NCBI GenBank assembly: GCA_943331295.2
Contig: CALQLA020000021.1
Location: 1 to 64,000 of the forward strand
Length of the DNA stretch: 64,000 nucleotides
Direction: 5' to 3'
Source: Bordetella parapertussis
GTDB lineage: Bacteria > Pseudomonadota > Gammaproteobacteria > Burkholderiales > Casimicrobiaceae
Part shown: positions 11,001 through 18,078 of the stretch, in pieces
Layout: each line of letters begins with the position of its first letter
How positions within the stretch are numbered: position 1 is the first letter of the stretch
Position numbers and translations under genes: made by a program
The notes under the pieces: model-generated
What the model was told of the DNA's origin: nothing
What the model saw: the letters and a program-made list of their open reading frames with translations, nothing else
Database searches by the model: none

Positions 11001-11167
11001 AGTTCCAACTTTTCGTCCGTCCGCGCAAGGACGATGCTTACCGCGCCTGCGGACGGGTGATGCGCGAGACGGTCGAGGGCGACCGGCCGATGAGCATCGT
11101 CTGGAAACTGGAAGTTCCGCTTCCGGCGCGGCTGTTCCGGGAGTTCAGCGTGTTACGAGGTGCATGA
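8006..11167 (+). CDS. PLD-type nuclease / SF2 helicase / DUF3427 fusion protein
   Basis: This 1053-residue protein has three parts. An N-terminal phospholipase-D-like (HKD) nuclease domain lies around residues 130-300, with H222xK224 followed by GSANLS. A superfamily 2 helicase core covers about residues 325-730: Walker A AATGTGKT with K358, Walker B DECH at 448-451, motif III LTATPER, motif VI QQIGRGLRL. A C-terminal DUF3427 region (about 880-1050) includes SGVLPIARRKTELLFVTL. The family is common in defence islands and is thought to act on DNA; this follows from family knowledge, not from anything tested here. Its base use is visibly less GC-extreme than rng or the VOC genes, with many more A/T-ending codons, which suggests horizontal acquisition. 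A small MNT nucleotidyltransferase gene follows after 100 bases. Confidence 0.9.
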   Translation: MALPDGLYDLLLTEGLASRLDPTLADVHALRDGGATFLADAITRQLAAILEDVAGDDSDKPIRQLELVNALLVTLRQQLAADGAAASSAHIVDLVAPPLRILRAVRHDRQFPMSPEIGLAVPWLFTAGKGSPSLLQEIRRELTSADRVDILVSFITVSGVRKLQDVLQQITAMGAGGQPPTRLRVLTTTYTGATEARALDQLARLPGCEVRVSLDGRRTRLHAKAWLFHRNTGFGSAYVGSANLSGAALTGGLEWTVKLTQRGQEALFARAGAHFETLWNDNEFQHYNPDNADHRQALAAALGRESFSGADGAMTAGATQFFDLQPKTYQQEMLEQLAAERVHGRSRNLVVAATGTGKTVIAAFDYRNICRQEGGRPRLLFVAHREEILRQALRTYREVLREPDFGDLLTGNHEPARWDHLFATIDSVTSRDLVPTVGAEYWHTVVVDECHRLAADRFDAFVTTIRPRTLLGLTATPERSDGQSITRYFDSRPDGSPAVELRLWHALDLQLLAPFEYYACDDATDFSEVPWDRPGERDAVDNLVTGNDVRARLVVNEWRRLASDAKQSRALVFCVSVAHAEFMTGWLNRAGLPAACVVGTTAIEERRRAPQRLQSGELSALVTVDLYNEGIDLPAVDTLLLLRPTQSPVLFQQQIGRGLRLAPGKESCLVLDFVGQHRADFRFDRLLSGLTGLTRRELVDSVEHGFGSLPPGCHIHLQRQTREQVLRGLRSLTAQNWHRLRTELQSYAALRGRASVRLADFLRDQGLELSDVYRASTGQGRSGWTALKRDVGLIAAERGPEEDYFSRRLGDLLHVDDPRRLDVMSSLDAPAGDPSQAREVDALGIQMLAYQIDGRHEQAAGYAAFLERLSRHAPVREELAELAGLLQARSSLGASPLAGLEDTPLCLHAAYGAREILTAVGWLTAERRAPFVSGVLPIARRKTELLFVTLDKSEGYHDRIAYHDYAISAERFHWQTQNSAGPDTPGGRRYLESPGNGWQFQLFVRPRKDDAYRACGRVMRETVEGDRPMSIVWKLEVPLPARLFREFSVLRGA

Positions 11168-11267
11168 AGGTCGTCCGTCGGATACCGGATTCAGCGTCCG
11201 GGGCTTTGGGTACACAATTCGGGTCTGGCAGAATCGCTCTGACGGCATCCGGAGACTGGGGAGTCGA

Positions 11268-11558
11268 ATGAACCGCGCGCAGGTACTGGAGCACCTTGTC
11301 GCGTGCAAGCCGACGCTTGCCGCCCGATTCGGCGTCACCCGCCTTGCCCTGTTCGGCTCGACGGCACGTGATGTCGCACGCGCAGACAGCGACATCGACG
11401 TCCTGGTGTCGTTCGACGGTCCGGCCACGTCGGCGCGCTACTTCGGTGTCCAGTTCTTCCTCGAAGACCTCCTTGGCCGGTCAGTCGACCTCGTGACGGA
11501 CAAGGCATTGCGGGCCGAACTCCGTCCCTTCATCGAGAAGCAGGCAGTCAACGTTTGA
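11268..11558 (+). CDS. MNT-family minimal nucleotidyltransferase (MntA-like), orphan
   Basis: This 96-residue protein is a minimal nucleotidyltransferase. It has G30-S31 and D42xD44 in the stretch GSTARDVARADSDIDVLV, and a third acidic position in the later segment RSVDLVTDKAL. Such proteins usually form MNT/HEPN toxin-antitoxin pairs, in which the MNT protein AMPylates and silences the HEPN RNase. The usual HEPN gene is not visible in any frame of the 207 bases downstream, so this copy looks unpaired. The ATG at 11268 is chosen because similarity begins there; a frame opens upstream at 11160 but reads as non-family sequence. It sits just after the PLD-helicase and shares its lower GC look. 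Confidence 0.88.
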   Translation: MNRAQVLEHLVACKPTLAARFGVTRLALFGSTARDVARADSDIDVLVSFDGPATSARYFGVQFFLEDLLGRSVDLVTDKALRAELRPFIEKQAVNV

Positions 11559-11765
11559 CGGGGCACCCATTGGAGCGTCATCGTTTCCATCCTGCCCACG
11601 CTGATTCGCAGCCTCCGACGGATCGACAACACTTCGGCGTGACGCGGAATTGCCGCCACAGGCCCGCGACGGCGCCTGCGGTAGAGTGCGCTAAGATGAC
11701 CTCCCCCGGCGCCGCGACGCGACCGCCGCGAGTTCCCCCACCCCGACCGCAGGAGCGCGAGCCCG

Positions 11766-12146
11766 ATGACCACGCTCGGCATGAACCACTTCACCGTCCT
11801 CACCGACGACGTCGACGCCACCGTCGGCTTCTACGGCGAGTTCCTCGGCCTGGCACCCGGCTACCGGCCCGACCTCGGCTTTCCCGGCGCGTGGCTGTAC
11901 CGGGACGACAAGGCGATCCTGCACGTCATCGGCGGCCGGCCGCGCGACGCGCTGAAGCCCGGCGTGATCGACCACATGGCGTTCACCGCCGCCGGCCTGC
12001 CGGCGACGCTGGCGAAGCTCGACGCCGGCGGCGTCAAGCACGCGTGCCGCCAGCAGGTGGGCACCGGCTTCTGGCAGGTGTTCTTCTTCGATCCCAACGG
12101 CGCGCGGGTCGAGCTCGACTTCGCCGCCGACGAGCGGCCCGCCTGA
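11766..12146 (+). CDS. VOC (glyoxalase/dioxygenase) superfamily protein
   Basis: This is a single-domain vicinal-oxygen-chelate protein of 126 residues with two beta-alpha-beta-beta-beta modules. Likely metal ligands are H8 (MNHFTVLT), H70 (VIDHMAF) and E116 (GARVELDF), matching the usual H/H/E pattern. VOC proteins cover glyoxalases, fosfomycin-resistance enzymes and extradiol dioxygenases; the substrate here cannot be assigned. GGAGCG lies just upstream of the ATG at 11766. The stop codon is two bases before the GTG of the next gene, another VOC-type protein, so the two form a translationally coupled pair. Confidence 0.9.
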   Translation: MTTLGMNHFTVLTDDVDATVGFYGEFLGLAPGYRPDLGFPGAWLYRDDKAILHVIGGRPRDALKPGVIDHMAFTAAGLPATLAKLDAGGVKHACRQQVGTGFWQVFFFDPNGARVELDFAADERPA

Positions 12147-12148
12147 CC

Positions 12149-12805
12149 GTGGCCCTGCCGCCGCCCGCCGTCGCGCTCGACCATCTCGCGCTGGCCGCGA
12201 CCACGCTCGCCGACGGCATCGACTACTTCGCGACGCTCACCGGCGTCACGCCGCGCCCGGGCGGCAAGCACGTCGCGATGGGCACGCACAACGCGCTCGT
12301 GAAGCTGGGCGAGCGCACCTATCTCGAGATCATCGCCATCGACCCGGATGCGCCGAAGCCCGCGCGGCCGCGCTGGTTCGGCATGGACGGCATCGCGCTG
12401 CAGTCGGACCTGATCGAGCGCCCGCGGCTCATCCACTGGATCGCGCGCAGCACCGACATCGACGCCGCCGCGACGCGGTGCCCGATCCCGCTCGGGCCGG
12501 TGCACGCGATGGCGCGCGGCGACTACCGCTGGCGCATCACGATCCCCGACGACGGCGCGCTGCCCGGCCGCGGCCTCGTGCCGACGCTGATCCAGTGGGA
12601 CGTGCCCGCGCATCCGGCCGACCTGCTGCCGGCCTCGGGCGTGACGTTCGCGCAGCTCGCGGCGACGTGCCCGGAGCCCGCGCCGATCCGCGCCGCGCTG
12701 TCGGCGCTGGGCGTGGCGGATGCCATCCACGTCACCTACGACCGCAACGTGCGGCTCGCGGCGATGCTGCGCACGCCGCGCGGGATCGTCACGCTGTCGT
12801 CGTAG
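12149..12805 (+). CDS. Glyoxalase-like domain protein (VOC fold)
   Basis: This 218-residue protein resembles the glyoxalase-like (Glyoxalase_3-type) family: it opens with ALDHLALAATTLADGIDYF, followed by TGVTPRPGGKHVAMGTHNALV and RTYLEIIAIDPDA. The domain is longer than classical glyoxalases and of unknown function. Translation begins at GTG 12149, two bases after the preceding VOC gene's stop; there is no in-frame ATG before the conserved region. It converges with the anti-sigma gene, with 30 bases between their stop codons. The coupling suggests both VOC proteins serve the same, unidentified, metabolite. Confidence 0.85.
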   Translation: MALPPPAVALDHLALAATTLADGIDYFATLTGVTPRPGGKHVAMGTHNALVKLGERTYLEIIAIDPDAPKPARPRWFGMDGIALQSDLIERPRLIHWIARSTDIDAAATRCPIPLGPVHAMARGDYRWRITIPDDGALPGRGLVPTLIQWDVPAHPADLLPASGVTFAQLAATCPEPAPIRAALSALGVADAIHVTYDRNVRLAAMLRTPRGIVTLSS

Positions 12806-12835
12806 GGCGCCGTCGCCGGACGACCTCCGGCGGAA

Positions 12836-13654
12836 CTACTTGCCCGCCACCGGCTCCGGCGCGGCGAGCTGCCCGTAGACGACGCGGGCGATCGTGAGGA
12901 GCTGCGTGCGGTCGAGCTTGCCGGACAGCGCGTAGCCGCAGTCGTCGTCGATCCAGTAGAAGACGCCGATGCCGTTCTCGACCGCGTAGCGGAAGGCGGT
13001 CTCCGAGCCGCCCGAGGCCGGCGCGTCGACGTGCTTGCTGTCCTTCCTCACCTGCAGCGTCAGGCGCTCCTTGTCGGCGTTCTCGTACATGTAGAGGCCC
13101 GTGGGCTTCTCGTTGCCGGCGACGAGGCGGCCGCCGACCAGCGAGAACCCGACCGCGTTCAGGTCCGGCACGCGCATCGGGTGCCCGAGCCGCTTGGTCA
13201 GCCAGATGGCAAGGCCCTTTTCCTCGGCGGCCCAGACCTCGACCGGGCGCCGGGCGTCGGCGGCATAGAGCGCGTGCGTGAAGGCCGCCTGCCGGGCGAA
13301 GGTGGTGGGCGTGCCGCCACGCTCCAGCTGGATGCCCCGGCCGTACCAGCCCACCGACAGTCCCAGCACCAGGGTTGCCGCGCAGGCGAACACGGGCATC
13401 AGCCAGCGCCGCCACGCGGCGGCACGGCGCTCGGGCGGCGTCGCCGCCTGCAGCAGCCACTCGGGGATCGGCAGCGCGAGCATGCCGTCGAGGGCGTCGC
13501 GCAGCGCGGCGTTCTGGGCGCGAATCTCGACCACGCGCGCGGCCAGCGCGGCGTCGCGGGCGAGCGCCGCCTCGACTTCCGCGATGCGCTCCGGCCGCAG
13601 CTGCCGGTCGGCGTAGGAGGAGAGATCGTCGTCGGAGAGTGCCGGGTTGCTCAC
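12836..13654 (-). CDS. Anti-sigma factor (membrane-anchored)
   Basis: This 272-residue protein has a short cytoplasmic N-terminal region beginning LSDDDLSSYADRQLRPERIAEVEA, as in anti-sigma factors that hold an ECF sigma factor. One transmembrane helix follows at about residues 85-107 (WLMPVFACAATLVLGLSVGWYG), then a periplasmic domain of about 160 residues. The upstream gene, ending 25 bases before this start, encodes an ECF sigma factor, so they are almost certainly an operon and a regulatory pair. The inducing signal is unknown. Confidence 0.88.
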   Translation of the reverse strand: MSNPALSDDDLSSYADRQLRPERIAEVEAALARDAALAARVVEIRAQNAALRDALDGMLALPIPEWLLQAATPPERRAAAWRRWLMPVFACAATLVLGLSVGWYGRGIQLERGGTPTTFARQAAFTHALYAADARRPVEVWAAEEKGLAIWLTKRLGHPMRVPDLNAVGFSLVGGRLVAGNEKPTGLYMYENADKERLTLQVRKDSKHVDAPASGGSETAFRYAVENGIGVFYWIDDDCGYALSGKLDRTQLLTIARVVYGQLAAPEPVAGK

Positions 13655-13679
13655 GCTGCGCAGTCCATGAGAGTCGGGG

Positions 13680-14225
13680 TCACTTGACCACCTTGAGCGC
13701 GGCCGGCAGTTCGGTCGCCATCCGCCGCAGCTTGTCGCGCGCCCGCGACAGCCGCGACATCACGGTGCCGACCGGGATCGACAGCACCGCGGCGATTTCC
13801 TCGTAGCGGAGTTCCTCCACGGCCGCGAGCAGCAGCACCTCGCGCTGCTCGGCCGGGAGGCGGCCCATCAGCGCGGCCATTTCGATCAGTTCGACGCGCT
13901 CTTCCTGGTTGCCGCGCACCGGCACCTGCCAGGCCGCGCCGTACTCGCCCTCGGCATCGAGCGACACGTTGCCCGCCTCGCGGCGGGCGAGCGCCAGCTG
14001 GTTGACGTAGACGTTGTGCATGATCGTGAACAGCCATGCGCGGAGATCGGTCCCGGCCTGCCAGAGCCGCCGCTTGTCCCAGGCCCGCGTCAGGGTGTCC
14101 TGCACCAGGTCGTCGGCGCGCGTGGGATCGCCCGCCAGCACGCGCGCATAGCGGCGCAGGCGCGGGATCGCGGCGACGAGTTCCGGATGCGGAAGCCCGG
14201 CGTGTATGTCAGGCGGAGGCAGCAT
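13680..14225 (-). CDS. ECF-type RNA polymerase sigma factor
   Basis: This sigma-70 family extracytoplasmic-function sigma factor has region 2 (ARVLAGDPTRADDLVQDTLTRAW, then LRAWLFTIMHNVYVN) and region 4 (LPAEQREVLLLAAVEELRYEEIAAVL, then GTVMSRLSRARDKLR). Regions 1 and 3 are absent, as expected. I place the start at ATG 14225 (181 residues); another in-frame ATG at 14255 would add ten residues. The partner anti-sigma gene follows directly. The secreted-protein gene at 14332-14712 lies just upstream on the same strand and could be co-transcribed or regulated by it; this is inference from position only. Confidence 0.92.
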   Translation of the reverse strand: MLPPPDIHAGLPHPELVAAIPRLRRYARVLAGDPTRADDLVQDTLTRAWDKRRLWQAGTDLRAWLFTIMHNVYVNQLALARREAGNVSLDAEGEYGAAWQVPVRGNQEERVELIEMAALMGRLPAEQREVLLLAAVEELRYEEIAAVLSIPVGTVMSRLSRARDKLRRMATELPAALKVVK

Positions 14226-14331
14226 GGCGGGGTTCGGGATTGCCCGGCAATTCACGCCGGCCGGGGGCCGGCGCGGACTCCGGGTCGGCTCCCGGCCATT
14301 CTCGCACGCGTATCCGCCGCGGGCACCGCGG

Positions 14332-14712
14332 CTATTGCATCGCCACGTGCCAGACGCTGTTGAAGCCGTCGCCGGTCTTGTCGCCCGCCTTCTGGTCCTT
14401 GGCCCAGAGGTAGAGCGGCTTGCTCTTGTACGCCCACTGCTTCCCGCCGTCGTCGCGGGTGATGATGGTCCAGTCGCCCGAGGCCTTGGCGTCGGCGGCG
14501 GCCATCAGCGGCGGCCAGTTGGCGGCGCAGGGGCCGTTGCAGGCGCTCTTGCCGCCGGCATCCTTGTCGAAGGTGTAGAGCGTCATGCCGGCCTCGTTGG
14601 TCAGCATGCCGCCGGCCATCTTGACCGGCGCCTGCGCCGCGGCGACGCCGGCGAACGACAGGGCGGCGGCGACGGCAAGCACGGAAAGGGCGGTACGGAT
14701 CGGGGATTTCAT
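14332..14712 (-). CDS. Secreted COG4315-type repeat protein
   Basis: This 126-residue exported protein has a clear Sec signal peptide (MKSPIRTALSVLAVAAALSF, then cleavage near AAAQA). The mature part has two copies of the YxxD-like motif typical of COG4315 proteins: GMTLYTFDKDAGGKSAC and PLYLWAKDQKAGD. Between them lies a cysteine pair in KSACNGPCAANWPPL. The function of the family is unknown; members are often predicted lipoproteins, but no lipobox is seen here. It lies 106 bases upstream of the ECF sigma gene start at 14225, same strand. Confidence 0.85.
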   Translation of the reverse strand: MKSPIRTALSVLAVAAALSFAGVAAAQAPVKMAGGMLTNEAGMTLYTFDKDAGGKSACNGPCAANWPPLMAAADAKASGDWTIITRDDGGKQWAYKSKPLYLWAKDQKAGDKTGDGFNSVWHVAMQ

Positions 14713-14833
14713 GGGCAGGGCCTCGGGTCGGGTGGGAACACCTGCGTCAACAGGCGGCGTCTCCCATTATTCCGGCGGCCGCGGCGGACGCCGGCCGGGG
14801 CCCGCCCCCTGCGCGCGAATCGGGGCCCGGATG

Positions 14834-14922
14834 TAGCCCGGTGTTGAGCGCCAGCGAAACCCCGGTGGGCGCGGCAATGGCCGCGATTGCCCCGGGTTTC
14901 ACGTTCGTTCAACCAGGGCTAC
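14834..14922. repeat. Dispersed intergenic palindrome, copy B
   Basis: This is an 89-base imperfect palindrome. The left arm begins TAGCCCGGTGTTGAGCG and the right arm ends CGTTCAACCAGGGCTAC; the inner arms are GAAACCCCGG and CCCGGGTTTC, around a centre of about 25 bases. It lies between the secreted repeat protein gene and the 3' end of mgtE. The arms differ somewhat from copies C and D, so the structure rather than the exact sequence is kept. Confidence 0.8.
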
Positions 14923-14931
14923 GTCACCGCG

Positions 14932-16407
14932 TCACACCAGGAACAGCGTGGCGAGGCCGAGGAAGATGAAGAACCCGCCCGAATCGGTGACCGCGGTGAT
15001 CAGCACCGACGAGCCCACCGCCGGGTCGCGGCCGAACTTCAGCATCGTGAGCGGGATCAGCACGCCCATGAAGGCGGCCAGCATCAGGTTCAGCGTCATC
15101 GCGAGCACCATCACCAGCCCGAGCGCGGGCGCCTTGTAGAGCAGCGCCGCGACGAGGCCCATCACGCCGCCCCAGATCACGCCGTTGATGATGCTGACCG
15201 AGATTTCCTTCCGGATGAGCTGGCGCACGCTCGCGAACGAAACCTGCCCCAGGGCCACCGCGCGCACCAGCATCGTGATCGTCTGATTGCCCGAGTTGCC
15301 GCCGATGCCGGCGACGATGGGCATCAGCGCCGCCAGCGCCACCAGCTTCTCGATCGAGCCCTCGAACGCGCCGATCACCCGCGACGCGACGAACGCGGTG
15401 ACGAGGTTGATCGCCAGCCACGCCCAGCGGTTCTTGAACGACGCCCACACCGAGGCGAAGATGTCCTCCTCCTCGCGCAGGCCGGCCTGGGCCAGCACCT
15501 CCTCCTGCCCGCGCTCGCGGACGAAGTCGAGGATCTCGTCGACCGTCACGCGGCCGACCAGCTTGCCGTTGGTATCGACCACCGGCGCCGAGACGAGGTC
15601 GTAGCGCTCGAATGCGTGCGCGGCCTCGACCGCCTTCTCGTGCTGCAGCAGCGCCACGACCGGCTGCTGCATCACGGCGCCGACCAGCACGTCGGGGTTG
15701 TTGACGATGATGCGGTTGACCGGCAGCACGCCGAGCAGCGTCTCCTCGCGGTCGACGACGAACAGCTGGTCGGTCTGCGACGGCAGCTCGTCGAAGCGGC
15801 GGAGGTAGCGCAGCACCACCTCGAGCGTGACGTCGGGCCGCACGGTGACGTCCTCGAAGTCCATCAGCGCGCCGACCATGTCCTCGTCGAAGGACATCGC
15901 GGCGCGCAACTGCTCCCGCTCCTCGACCGGCAGGCTCTGGAAGACGTCGTCCATCACCTCCTGCGGGAGGTCGGGGGCCAGCTCCGCGATCTCGTCGGCC
16001 TCGAGCGTCTCCGTCGCGGCGACGAGCTCCTCGGTGTCCATCGACGAGATCAGCGACTCGCGGACCGCGTCGGAAGCCTCGAGCAGGATGTCGCCGTCGC
16101 GCGAGGCGCGGACGAGGTTCCAGATGTAGAGCCGCTCGTCGGTCGGCAGCGCCTCGAGGATGAAGGCGATGTCGGCCGGGTGCAGCCGGTCGAGCTTGTC
16201 CTGCAGCGCGTCCCGGCTCTGCCGGTAGACAGCGCTCTCGATCAGCTCGCGGTCGGCCTCGGCCGGAACGTCGTCCGGCCGGTCGCGGACGAGCCCTTCG
16301 ACCAGCCGGTGCCGGCGCATGAGCGCCGTGACTTCGGCGAGCTCGTCCTGGACGCTCGCATGCGCGTCCGGGCGTTCGATCGCGACGTGGTCGGTGGAGT
16401 CGGACAT
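14932..16407 (-). CDS. mgtE: Magnesium transporter MgtE
   Basis: MgtE is an inner-membrane Mg2+ channel gated by its own cytoplasmic Mg2+-sensing domains. The 491-residue protein has the N-terminal helical MgtE-N domain (to about 170), a tandem CBS domain (about 175-300) and five C-terminal transmembrane helices. The pore signature PIVAGIGGNSGNQT and the terminal TAVTDSGGFFIFLGLATLF, which holds the conserved pore aspartate, are intact. I prefer ATG 16407 (MSDSTDHV) over an upstream ATG nine codons earlier. It reads towards copy B of the dispersed palindrome. Confidence 0.95.
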   Translation of the reverse strand: MSDSTDHVAIERPDAHASVQDELAEVTALMRRHRLVEGLVRDRPDDVPAEADRELIESAVYRQSRDALQDKLDRLHPADIAFILEALPTDERLYIWNLVRASRDGDILLEASDAVRESLISSMDTEELVAATETLEADEIAELAPDLPQEVMDDVFQSLPVEEREQLRAAMSFDEDMVGALMDFEDVTVRPDVTLEVVLRYLRRFDELPSQTDQLFVVDREETLLGVLPVNRIIVNNPDVLVGAVMQQPVVALLQHEKAVEAAHAFERYDLVSAPVVDTNGKLVGRVTVDEILDFVRERGQEEVLAQAGLREEEDIFASVWASFKNRWAWLAINLVTAFVASRVIGAFEGSIEKLVALAALMPIVAGIGGNSGNQTITMLVRAVALGQVSFASVRQLIRKEISVSIINGVIWGGVMGLVAALLYKAPALGLVMVLAMTLNLMLAAFMGVLIPLTMLKFGRDPAVGSSVLITAVTDSGGFFIFLGLATLFLV

Positions 16408-16511
16408 GGGCGGGGCGAAACCAAGGGCGGGCAACCGTGGGAAGAGACCGCCGGCATTCTACGCGCTCCCGCCGCCGCCGGCGCGGGTTTCGCGGCGCGG
16501 ACGCCTCGCCG

Positions 16512-17213
16512 TCAGGGCAGCGCGGCGGACGGCATCCGGGCGAGGATCGTCGCGACCCGGCCGTTGAGGTATGCCGAGTACGGGTTGCGCTCGAAGACGC
16601 GGGGGCTGGGCGTCATCGCCGCAAGCCGCGCCGCCTGCTCGGCGGAGATCTGGGCGGCGCCGACGCCGAAATACCGGCGCGCGGCGGCCTCGGCGCCGAA
16701 GACGCCGTTGCCCCACTCGATCACGTTCACGTAGAGCTCGAGGATCCGCCGCTTGGACAGCAGCGTCTCCAGCAGCACCGTGACCACGGCCTCCTCGCCC
16801 TTGCGCCAGTAGCTGCGCGTCGGGGACAGGAACAGGTTCTTCGCGAGCTGCTGCGTGATCGTCGACCCACCCGAGACGACGTGCCCTTTCCTGCGGTTCC
16901 GGTCGAGGGCGTTGCGGATGCCGTCCCAGTCGAAGCCGCCGTGGTCGACGAACTTCGCGTCCTCGGAAACGATGAGCGCGCGCTTCAGGTTCGTCGCGAT
17001 GCGATCGTAGGGCACCCACTCGTAGCGCAGCTTCAGCTGGGGGTTCTTCGCGCGGGCTTCCGCCATCCGCTGCGCCATGAACGCGGTTTCCTGCGGCGCG
17101 TGCGTCCGGTACCAGAGGACGTGGCCGGTGATCCACGCGAGCCAGGCCAGCGCCGCGACGACGACCGCCGCGAGCGCCAGGGAAACGACGCGGGCGAAGG
17201 TCATGCTGGGCAT
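16512..17213 (-). CDS. mtgA: Monofunctional biosynthetic peptidoglycan transglycosylase
   Basis: MtgA polymerises lipid II glycan strands at the inner membrane. The 233-residue protein has one N-terminal membrane anchor (VVSLALAAVVVAALAWLAWI) and a GT51 domain. The catalytic glutamate lies in SEDAKFVDHGGFDWDG; the next motifs are GGSTITQQLAKNLFL, the KGEEAVVTVLLE region, and the ELYVNVIEWG motif. Length and architecture match MtgA, with no transpeptidase domain. It follows aroE after 49 bases on the same strand. The order tonB-aroE-mtgA is common in betaproteobacteria and supports a shared transcript. Confidence 0.95.
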   Translation of the reverse strand: MPSMTFARVVSLALAAVVVAALAWLAWITGHVLWYRTHAPQETAFMAQRMAEARAKNPQLKLRYEWVPYDRIATNLKRALIVSEDAKFVDHGGFDWDGIRNALDRNRRKGHVVSGGSTITQQLAKNLFLSPTRSYWRKGEEAVVTVLLETLLSKRRILELYVNVIEWGNGVFGAEAAARRYFGVGAAQISAEQAARLAAMTPSPRVFERNPYSAYLNGRVATILARMPSAALP

Positions 17214-17262
17214 GGCGGCGAAAACAGGCGCGCGACGGGGTGGGCGCGGGCCGCGCCGGCCG

Positions 17263-18078
17263 CTACCGGCCGCGCAACAGCGCGAAGGCCGGCGCGGTGT
17301 CGGGCCGCACGCCGCGCCAGATGAAGAAGCTTTCCGCCGCCTGCTCGACCAGCATGCCGATGCCGTCGACGGCGCGGGCGGCGCCGTGCGCCACCGCCCA
17401 CCGGAGGAAGGGCGTCGGCGCGCTGGCGTAGAAGAGGTCGTAGGCGAGCGCGGCCGGCGCGAACACGATGGGGGGCCACGGATGGGCGGCCGTCGACAGC
17501 CCCACGGACGTCGCGTTCAGCACGATGTCGAACCGCGCGCCGGCGAGTTCCTCCGCCGGGACGGCACGGATGGGCCCGTGCGCCGCGAACAGCCGCGCGA
17601 GTTCCTCCGCCTTGGCCAGCGTGCGGTTCTGGAGCAGCACCGAGCGCGGCCCTGCGTCCAGCAATGGGCCGAGGATGCCGCGGGCGGCGCCGCCGGCGCC
17701 CAGCACCAGCAGCGAGCGCCCGCCGATGTCGACGCCGAGGTTGTGCGTGAGGTCGCGAACCACGCCGACGCCGTCGGTGTTGTCGCCGAACCAGTGCGTG
17801 CCGCGCCAGAGGAGCGTGTTGCAGGCGCCGGCCAGCAGCGCACGCGGGGTCCTCTCCCGCGCCAGCGCAAAGGCCTCGAGCTTGAACGGCACCGTGACGT
17901 TGACGCCCAGCCCGCCGGCATCCGCGAAGCGCGTCACCGTCCCGGCGAAGTCGTCGAGCGGGGCGAGCAGGCGCTCATAGGCGATGTCGTGCCCTGTCTG
18001 CCGGGCGAACGCCGCGTGGATCTCGGGCGATCGGGAATGCGCGATGGGGTTGCCGACGACGGCATAGCGATCGGTCAC
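17263..18078 (-). CDS. aroE: Shikimate dehydrogenase
   Basis: AroE reduces 3-dehydroshikimate to shikimate with NADPH in the chorismate pathway. The 271-residue protein has the catalytic lysine in GVNVTVPFK, the aspartate in DNTDGVGVV, the nucleotide-binding loop LVLGAGGAARGI and the NADP-discriminating NRTLAKAEEL. Translation starts at GTG 18078, and the stop of the upstream tonB gene overlaps it by one base (TAGTG), so the two are translationally coupled. Confidence 0.96.
   Translation of the reverse strand: MTDRYAVVGNPIAHSRSPEIHAAFARQTGHDIAYERLLAPLDDFAGTVTRFADAGGLGVNVTVPFKLEAFALARERTPRALLAGACNTLLWRGTHWFGDNTDGVGVVRDLTHNLGVDIGGRSLLVLGAGGAARGILGPLLDAGPRSVLLQNRTLAKAEELARLFAAHGPIRAVPAEELAGARFDIVLNATSVGLSTAAHPWPPIVFAPAALAYDLFYASAPTPFLRWAVAHGAARAVDGIGMLVEQAAESFFIWRGVRPDTAPAFALLRGR

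Noticed and set aside
8006-11167. Type I restriction HsdR-like subunit
   Set aside because: There is no HsdM or HsdS nearby and the N-terminal domain is PLD-type with HxK, not an HsdR nuclease.
7979-11567. Flanking direct repeat GGGCACCC on both sides of the helicase-MNT insert
   Set aside because: Only eight GC-rich bases match, which is expected by chance in this genome; not enough to claim an att or target-site duplication.
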